DNA of 6,898 bases, taken from positions 1-6,898 of the forward strand of contig JAURNF010000101.1 in assembly GCA_030830285.1 (NCBI GenBank), written 5' to 3'. Shown here piece by piece: positions 1-5,239 of the stretch. Both the position numbers and the translations under genes were made by a program. Under the pieces are notes generated by a model that saw only the letters and a list, made by a program, of their open reading frames with translations, made no database searches and had not been told where the DNA came from. Source of the DNA: Candidatus Kapaibacterium sp. (GTDB taxonomy: Bacteria; Bacteroidota; Ignavibacteria; Kapaibacteriales; Kapaibacteriaceae). Within the stretch, counting starts at the first letter, position 1. Each line of letters begins with the position of its first letter.

Positions 1-1151
1 GCATGGAATGTTTCTGCATCAGCCTTGCGACGCTCATAGTCTGTCTGTGCTGTGGCACTGTCAGTTGCCTTACCGTGGATGTTGAAGACCACCATGCGCT
101 TGCCGCCAGCAACGTCGAATGTCATCTTGAACGGGAATCGACCATTCGCCCAAGCCTGAGCGCCACCATTGACGGCGAGTCCGGTTGAGATCGGAGTGAT
201 CGTAGCTGGGTTGTAGATGTATGCCATCTTCTGATCTGATGGTACATCTGTTGCGAAGAAGCGACGGTAGCCACCAACAATTGAGTCGCTCAGCGAGGCA
301 AGTGCTTCATCAGTGAGGACTTCTTGGAGTGCGTAGATATCGGCCTTGATCGTATCCATGATCGTACGGATGCGTTGGCGCTGAAGTGTCTTGTTGAATG
401 GACCACGTGTTGAGTCGGCCCAGCCGAACCATTCAAGATTCCACGTCGTGATATCGAGCGTGCGATTCTTGCTAACCGTATCAGCAACGATTGGCGGAAG
501 TCCAATGTCTTGCGCCAGACGTGGGAGCATCTGGTATGTCCCGCGGAACTGACTGATCACACCGATCACGTCAATCTCGCCTGTCGGAATTTCAAGGTTG
601 TTGACGCCGATTTCGCATGCACGATCAATGCGAACAACGATGTCGTTACCAGAGTTGTCCATCGCGTTGTAGCTGCGATTGCCCTCAAAGCGTCCGCTCT
701 CGATCATCTTCAGACGGCGAATACGCACGAGCTGACCTTCAACGCCTTCTCCGATGAGTGGGATGGAGATTGAGCGAGGTGCAGGCTCGACACGAGCACC
801 AGGGACAACCGTAAAGCGCAGGTTGTTACCCGATAGCTGTGTCAGGCCTGTTCCAGGAGCGCCTGTTGTGTTGCCGAACTCTGCCAGCGTACCGTTCTCA
901 ACCACTACCGAGTCGCCGATCTTCACACCGAGGCGCATGTTCTCGTTGAACACAGCAATGCCGCCAGTGCGGTCCTGCATATAGACGACATTAGAGAGTT
1001 CCAGTGCTGATGTCACGCGACCAGCGATCTTGGTGACTGTCGCTCCGAAATCAAGTTTCTTCGCATCGGCGATCGTTATCGGATCTTGCGCAAGCACGAC
1101 GATGCTCGTAAAGCATAGCAGTGCTGCGTGGAGGAAAGTGCGTTGCATCAT
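1..1151 (-). CDS. Secreted endonuclease/exonuclease/phosphatase (EEP) family protein with N-terminal OB-fold-like domains, C-terminus missing
   Basis: The reading frame is open from ATG at 1151 to the window edge, giving the first 383 residues without a stop. Residues 1-21 form a signal peptide (hydrophobic core, then VLA before QD), so the protein is probably periplasmic or secreted. Residues about 27-115 resemble the OB-fold of YhcR/ExeM-type extracellular nucleases (GRVTSAL, VVYMQDRTGGIAVF, VKIGDSVVVENGTL). Residues about 125-217 look like a second, DUF5689/OB-like segment. The EEP catalytic domain starts near 232: TWNLEWFG (236-243) supplies the conserved Asn, QEV (276-278) the metal-binding Glu, QKMAYIYNP (307-315) the core strand, and NIHGKA (357-362) the catalytic His. 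The later GDFN-like and SDH motifs must lie beyond base 1. Family members hydrolyse phosphodiester bonds in DNA or RNA, or other phosphoesters; the substrate cannot be told here. The start at 1151 has AGGA 8 nt upstream; a second ATG follows directly at 1148. It is the last visible gene of the operon, 21 nt after the lipoprotein gene. Confidence 0.88.
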   Translation of the reverse strand, partial: MMQRTFLHAALLCFTSIVVLAQDPITIADAKKLDFGATVTKIAGRVTSALELSNVVYMQDRTGGIAVFNENMRLGVKIGDSVVVENGTLAEFGNTTGAPGTGLTQLSGNNLRFTVVPGARVEPAPRSISIPLIGEGVEGQLVRIRRLKMIESGRFEGNRSYNAMDNSGNDIVVRIDRACEIGVNNLEIPTGEIDVIGVISQFRGTYQMLPRLAQDIGLPPIVADTVSKNRTLDITTWNLEWFGWADSTRGPFNKTLQRQRIRTIMDTIKADIYALQEVLTDEALASLSDSIVGGYRRFFATDVPSDQKMAYIYNPATITPISTGLAVNGGAQAWANGRFPFKMTFDVAGGKRMVVFNIHGKATDSATAQTDYERRKADAETFH

Positions 1152-1159
1152 GAAGATGA

Positions 1160-1163
1160 TCCT
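1160..1163 (-). promoter_or_regulatory. Shine-Dalgarno-like AGGA for the nuclease gene
   Basis: Reading the minus strand, AGGA lies 8 nt before the ATG at 1151. It is the only clear Shine-Dalgarno-like site near a start in this window, and it favours 1151 over the adjacent ATG at 1148 (11 nt). It falls within the 21-nt gap after the stop codon of the preceding gene. Confidence 0.45.
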
Positions 1164-1172
1164 GAGAGAGAA

Positions 1173-1850
1173 TTAAAAAATGTCGAGTTGAAGGTTGCCC
1201 GGTGTCGCAGCATCGTAGCTGTAGAGCATGTATGCCGTGCCTGCACGCAGCTCAACGTTGGGAAGCGTGGCAAGGACCGTCGTTGTTCCGGATTCGCGTA
1301 GTTCAAAGGTATAGGTTCCAGGCGTGAGCTGCGTGAATTGAGCAGAGCTCTTACCTGGGTCGAAGTACTCATTCGTCAACTTAGTCTGTCCGTTCACCCA
1401 CACATCAACCTCGTAAAAGCCAGCTCCCGTAGAGCCACCCATGTGTGTAAAGCGCACATAGGCATTCGGCGTTCCAGGGGGGAGTACGGTGTCTTGGATT
1501 TCGCGACGATACTCAATCACGCTTGATGAATCACCCCACACAAACAGCAACACGCGAGCGCTACCTCCGAGGGTGAAGCGAAGATCCGTGCGATAGTTGC
1601 GCGTTGGAGATCCAAAGAAAAACTTCACGGCACGTCCGGCTGGTACTGCGGTGAACGGCGAGGCCGCTCCGCGAGCAACATCAACCGACGTTGAACTATC
1701 GATTGTGACGCGTAGTTGCGGCACATTGAGTGTCGTGTTGACGATGCGAAGTTGGGCTGGCTCAGGTGTTGGAAATGAAATCACACCGTCGCTACATCCA
1801 ACGATCGCAATCAGCGACGATGTAAGAAGGAAATGAAGGAAGTGCTTCAT
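1173..1850 (-). CDS. DUF4397 domain-containing lipoprotein
   Basis: This encodes 225 residues. The N-terminus is a lipoprotein signal peptide: Lys2, a hydrophobic stretch, and the lipobox IVGC with the lipidated Cys at 19. The mature protein is therefore probably anchored in the outer membrane. The rest is beta-rich and contains two DUF4397-like units. Unit one (about 34-110) begins LRIVNTT and includes VDVARGAASPFTAVPAG. Unit two (about 130-217) is closer to the family pattern: YVRFTH, VDVWVNG (148-154), LTPGTYTFELR (175-185) and LRAGTAYMLYSY (201-212). DUF4397 is an immunoglobulin-like extracellular domain of unknown role; no catalytic residues are visible. The gene starts 11 nt after the receptor stop and ends 21 nt before the nuclease start, so it is probably co-transcribed and may be an accessory protein of that module. 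An alternative ATG at 1862 (extra residues MVSH) overlaps the receptor stop as TAATG. I prefer 1850 because MKHF gives a classical lipoprotein n-region, but neither start has a Shine-Dalgarno. Confidence 0.85.
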   Translation of the reverse strand: MKHFLHFLLTSSLIAIVGCSDGVISFPTPEPAQLRIVNTTLNVPQLRVTIDSSTSVDVARGAASPFTAVPAGRAVKFFFGSPTRNYRTDLRFTLGGSARVLLFVWGDSSSVIEYRREIQDTVLPPGTPNAYVRFTHMGGSTGAGFYEVDVWVNGQTKLTNEYFDPGKSSAQFTQLTPGTYTFELRESGTTTVLATLPNVELRAGTAYMLYSYDAATPGNLQLDIF

Positions 1851-1859
1851 GTGTGATAC

Positions 1860-1864
1860 CATTA
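1860..1864 (-). promoter_or_regulatory. TAATG stop/start overlap between receptor and lipoprotein genes
   Basis: On the minus strand the receptor's stop TAA (1864-1862) shares its last base with an in-frame ATG (1862-1860) of the DUF4397 gene. Such overlaps allow a terminating ribosome to restart, and no Shine-Dalgarno is visible here. If this ATG is used, the lipoprotein gains four residues before its signal peptide; the alternative start is 12 nt further on, at 1850. Confidence 0.4.
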
Positions 1865-4800
1865 GAACGTGTAGCGAACGCCAAGCTGCATTCGCCACCG
1901 TGAAAAGAAATTATCTGTGATGTACACGCCCGGTTGATTGTTCGTAACCGGCTCGGTATACGTCATGCGAAGGCGACCCTGCGCGTCGAATGGCTTGCCA
2001 TTGTTGTCAAGGACAAGACCAAAGACGTTCGCGCTTTGGAAATCGACGAAGCGCTGCAAGCCCCATTCAGGATTCACAAGGTTTAACACGTTCTGTACGT
2101 CGAGCGAGAACTGAATCGTATGATCGTCGAACGCAGGTAGTTGCTGAAGAATGCGAAGATCGAGAAGGTTGACCCATGGCTCACGCAAGACGTTGCGAGG
2201 AAGGATCTGCCCCTGATACTGCTTGATCATCGGGTTGGCATCAATGAACGCCATGATCTGTGCCCAGATCTGGTCAGGCGACCGAAGGTCCGTTGCATCA
2301 GTTGGCTGTGGGATAACAATCTTCGTGTTGTAGTCTTCAGGCTTTGGCACGTAGACAAGGTCATTGCCACCCGCAGCATTATCACCGTTGTAGTCCTGCG
2401 CATACGAAAGCGAGTACGGACGTCCGCTATTGCCGGAATAGAAGATTCCAACCGATGTCCAGATGTCCTTCGACCATGTGATGCGATACGAACCCGATAC
2501 CGAGATGCGGTGAAGCATGTCGAAGCTCGAATTGCCAAGCGTGACGTTATTCGGATCGATCGCGTCCGTGCTTGTCCACTGTGATGTGGCTGTTGCAGCT
2601 GTTGAGGAGTTGAGATCCTGTGTGCGACCGTAGGTGTACATCAACATCACGCCAAGACCTGGAATGATGCGGTTAACCTCGTCCACGCGGAGCTGACCCG
2701 ATGCGCTGTATTGATATCCTGCAGAACGACTGCGGAGGAGGATGACCTGGGTGAAGCGTCGATCTACGAGAGAGTCTGCTGCTCCCCCTGCATAGAGAGG
2801 ACGTCCATCAAGAGGGGAGACGCCGATCAAGGTATCACCACCAGTGATGTATCGCATGTTCGAGCGACGCAAGTTCAAGTTGGCGTAATCAACCTGATTC
2901 AGGAACGAACCGTACATACCTTCGACCGTAAACGTCACACCTTGTGCGAGTTTGAGGTCAGTGGCAAGCGTTGATCGCCACACTTGCGGGAGACGGAAGC
3001 CTTGATCTGTGATGTTAATCGCAGATGTGTTGATCGGGAGTCCCGGATACCCTGTGTCGCCCGGGCGTGGCGCGGGAACACGCAGGTCCCATTCAACGGG
3101 GATTCCGTTTGCGGTAATTGCATTTGGCAGGTTGTTGCCACCGAGTTCTGCGCGGAAGAGGTCGATGCCGGTGTTCGAATACTGGTTGGACAGCCACACC
3201 GCTGCTACGCGGCCGGTGAATACACCAGTACCACCGCGGATCTGCCACGTCTTGTCGCCAGATACGTCGTAGTTGAAGCCCACTCGAGGGGAGAAGAGGA
3301 GTGAACCGCTCGGCACCTCACTCGTCGAACGTCCAGGGAATGCAGACGCAAACGCCGCATTCTCGTATGGTGTCGACAGATACAACGGCACGTCAACGCG
3401 AAGTCCACCAGTAAGACGAAGCTGATCGCTGACTTGCCATTCATCCTGCGCGTAGAAGCCAATCTGCAACATGTTCCATGCGGCACGCGGTTGTTGATTG
3501 CCACCGGTCACGCTATCGTTTGCATAGCTCACACGATAGTAGTTGGCTTGACCGATTTCGTACGCATCGATTGTTGGGAATTGATAGCTACCGTAGTAAT
3601 CCTGGATGAACAGATTGTTGAAGCGCGAGAATTCATTGTGCGTTCCAATAGTCACCGTGTGATCACCGAGAAACCACGTGAAGTCATCTGTGAGAGCAAT
3701 CAACGTTTGATCAAGTGCATTGGCTTGTGAGCTGCGCTCTGGTCCGAGAGCAACGTTGAGTCCGGAACCAACCTGAATCCGCACTTCCGGGAATGGAATC
3801 GGATTGCCTGTACCGTCAGACGGTAGGATGCGGCGATCGTTTGTCTGTGTGTATGACACACGAAGCTCGTTGCTGAATTCCTGCGAGAGTACACTATTGA
3901 GCTGAACAACAGTTTGGTTGTTCAGACTCTCAAATGTGTTCATTCGGCTGAGCAGCGAGTAGTTCAGGTTGTTGCGCAGAAGGTTGCGATCCTGAATGCC
4001 GTAGGTGAAGTTGTGTCGTAATTGGAGCTTGTGTGCCTCGTTGATGTTGTAGTCGAGGCGAGCAATAATGTTGATCGTGTTGTTGCGCGTATTGGTGATT
4101 CCGTAACCACCCGCGTCGTAGCCATACTTGTCACGTGTAATGGCGATGATGCGATCGAGATCCTGTGAAGGAACAGGGAAGTTGTTAAGCGCAGTTGGAT
4201 CGTTGAGCGACACTTCAACGGGTGTCGAACGCAGGCGAGCTTCGGCCGTTACGTGGAACAGCAGCTTGTCCTTGACGATCGGACCGCCCAAGCGTCCACC
4301 GAACTGATAATCGTAGAATTTATCGAACGGACGTCGCGCAGCGTCGGGGCTGACTCCAACGAGGTCTTGATTGCGACCGTATGCGAACACCGATCCACGG
4401 AGTGTGTTTGTGCCCCCGCGTGTGATGGCGTTGACCAGGCCACCTGTGAATCCACTTTGGCGTATGTCGTACGGCGACACGTTTACACGCAGACGTTCAA
4501 TGGCGTCGAGCGAAAGAAAGTTCGAGTTCGCTTGTGATCCTGCCGTACCCGCAGAGCCGAGAGCGAAGACGTCATTTGCTACAGCACCATCAATCTGGAA
4601 GTTGTTGAACCGTGAGTTCACACCCATGATGCTGATGCCTTGCAATCCGTCGCTGCCCGCCGTTTGTGTTTGATTTGCGTATGGATTGATGCGCGCGATG
4701 TCACTGATGCTACGGTTAATCGATGGCGCTGCAGAGATTGCCTGCTCGCTAATCGTCGAACCCGAACCAGTGCGACCTGGATCGAAGAGCGGGTCGCGAT

Positions 4801-5170
4801 CGGCGGCAATCACAACTTCACTCCGCTTCTTTGTGGAGGTCTGAAGCTGGACGTTCACGGTTGTGGCTTCACCCACATCCACCATCACGTTGCGAACGGT
4901 GTCTGGTTCGAAGCCTACGTACGTGGCAATCAACGTGTAGGAGCCAGGGCGCACACCTCGGATCAGATACTGTCCGCGTGACTTGGAAATTGCGCCATAG
5001 ACCGACCCAGTGGATGATGATATCACTTTGACCGTTGCACCTACCAGCGGGATGTCGCCCTTGACGGTGCCCGTTATTGAGCCCGTGGTTACACCTTGAG
5101 CGTGAACTATCAAGGGCGCGCAAAAGCAGAGAACAAGAATGATGACGGCGAAGCAACGGGACATGGGCAT
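1862..5170 (-). CDS. Oar-like TonB-dependent outer-membrane receptor with carboxypeptidase-regulatory-like domain
   Basis: This is a complete 1102-residue protein. Residues 1-24 are a signal peptide ending VHA before Q25. Residues about 28-111 form a CarboxypepD_reg-like Ig-type domain (GSITGTV, PLVGATVKV, GQYLIRGVRPGSYTL, ATYVGFEP). SEVVIAA (117-123) is a candidate TonB box. The plug spans about 140-255 and includes SINRSISDIARINPY, a NFQIDG segment and VSPYDIRQSGFTGGLVNAIT-type wording ending RGGTN. The remainder is the beta-barrel, with GGRLGGPIVKDKLLFH (291-306), a DYNGDN...GNDLVYVP loop (926-942), the late strand DVQNVLNLVN (1024-1033) and a terminal beta-signal ending in Phe1102. The length and these motifs match Oar-like receptors of Bacteroidota and Myxococcus rather than SusC, and no SusD gene follows. 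Such receptors use TonB-ExbBD energy for substrate uptake; Myxococcus Oar is instead needed for secretion of a protease. The substrate is unknown here. It is the first gene of the operon. A second ATG at 5164 would shorten it by two residues without harming the signal peptide. Confidence 0.95.
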   Translation of the reverse strand: MPMSRCFAVIILVLCFCAPLIVHAQGVTTGSITGTVKGDIPLVGATVKVISSSTGSVYGAISKSRGQYLIRGVRPGSYTLIATYVGFEPDTVRNVMVDVGEATTVNVQLQTSTKKRSEVVIAADRDPLFDPGRTGSGSTISEQAISAAPSINRSISDIARINPYANQTQTAGSDGLQGISIMGVNSRFNNFQIDGAVANDVFALGSAGTAGSQANSNFLSLDAIERLRVNVSPYDIRQSGFTGGLVNAITRGGTNTLRGSVFAYGRNQDLVGVSPDAARRPFDKFYDYQFGGRLGGPIVKDKLLFHVTAEARLRSTPVEVSLNDPTALNNFPVPSQDLDRIIAITRDKYGYDAGGYGITNTRNNTINIIARLDYNINEAHKLQLRHNFTYGIQDRNLLRNNLNYSLLSRMNTFESLNNQTVVQLNSVLSQEFSNELRVSYTQTNDRRILPSDGTGNPIPFPEVRIQVGSGLNVALGPERSSQANALDQTLIALTDDFTWFLGDHTVTIGTHNEFSRFNNLFIQDYYGSYQFPTIDAYEIGQANYYRVSYANDSVTGGNQQPRAAWNMLQIGFYAQDEWQVSDQLRLTGGLRVDVPLYLSTPYENAAFASAFPGRSTSEVPSGSLLFSPRVGFNYDVSGDKTWQIRGGTGVFTGRVAAVWLSNQYSNTGIDLFRAELGGNNLPNAITANGIPVEWDLRVPAPRPGDTGYPGLPINTSAINITDQGFRLPQVWRSTLATDLKLAQGVTFTVEGMYGSFLNQVDYANLNLRRSNMRYITGGDTLIGVSPLDGRPLYAGGAADSLVDRRFTQVILLRSRSAGYQYSASGQLRVDEVNRIIPGLGVMLMYTYGRTQDLNSSTAATATSQWTSTDAIDPNNVTLGNSSFDMLHRISVSGSYRITWSKDIWTSVGIFYSGNSGRPYSLSYAQDYNGDNAAGGNDLVYVPKPEDYNTKIVIPQPTDATDLRSPDQIWAQIMAFIDANPMIKQYQGQILPRNVLREPWVNLLDLRILQQLPAFDDHTIQFSLDVQNVLNLVNPEWGLQRFVDFQSANVFGLVLDNNGKPFDAQGRLRMTYTEPVTNNQPGVYITDNFFSRWRMQLGVRYTF

Positions 5171-5189
5171 TCTCGGATTCGAGTGGGCA

Positions 5190-5197
5190 CAAAATTA
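5190..5197 (-). promoter_or_regulatory. Bacteroidota-type -7 box for the receptor operon
   Basis: The minus strand reads TAATTTTG, an exact match to the Bacteroidota primary sigma factor -7 consensus TAnnTTTG. Transcription would begin a few bases downstream, near 5183-5186, leaving a leader of only about 13-16 nt before the ATG at 5170. No TTG/TTTG element is visible at the expected -33 position (about 5214-5225, which is GC-rich), so the promoter may be weak or need an activator. Confidence 0.45.
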
Positions 5198-5228
5198 CGG
5201 TTTTCCAGTGGCCTGCGGTGCCCTCCCG

Positions 5229-5236
5229 TATATTCG
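5229..5236 (+). promoter_or_regulatory. Candidate -7/-10 box for the GAF-PP2C gene
   Basis: The plus strand reads TATATTCG, one mismatch from TAnnTTTG, and its first six bases are one mismatch from the classical -10 TATAAT. It ends only 3 nt before the ATG at 5240, so initiation at normal spacing would give a leaderless or nearly leaderless mRNA. No convincing -33/-35 element is visible. This is a weak call. Confidence 0.25.
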
Positions 5237-5239
5237 TCT

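Larger units (their letters stand above)
5171..5239. promoter_or_regulatory. Divergent intergenic promoter region
   Basis: This 69-bp spacer separates the start of the receptor operon (minus) from the start of the GAF-PP2C gene (plus). It is the only place where promoters for both divergent units can lie inside the window unless they sit in coding sequence. It contains a good minus-strand -7 box and a weaker plus-strand box. The two boxes are about 31 bp apart, so polymerases bound at both would probably clash. No strong operator palindrome or terminator is visible. Confidence 0.65.

Noticed and set aside
3..188. Small plus-strand frame at the window start
   Set aside because: It is antisense to the EEP nuclease, whose catalytic motifs are convincing; it has no supporting start signal or motif.
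1152..1172. Possible terminator between the lipoprotein and nuclease genes (A-rich run nearby)
   Set aside because: There is no stem, and on the transcribed strand the T-run lies inside the last codons of the lipoprotein gene, so it is not an intrinsic terminator.
2141..2584. 147-codon plus-strand open frame opposite the receptor gene
   Set aside because: It lies wholly antisense to a well-supported receptor coding region; its translation is rich in Arg, Val and Ile with no recognisable motif, as expected for a shadow frame.
5172..5183. CTCG-GATT-CGAG mini hairpin just upstream of the receptor start
   Set aside because: The 4-bp stem does not extend and is too short to call a regulatory hairpin or terminator.
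5185..5223. Inverted repeat GGGCAC (5185-5190) and GTGCCC (5218-5223) around the divergent promoters
   Set aside because: A 6-bp arm pair separated by 27 bp is quite likely by chance in a 69-bp spacer, and it does not extend. It is worth remembering only if conserved in relatives.
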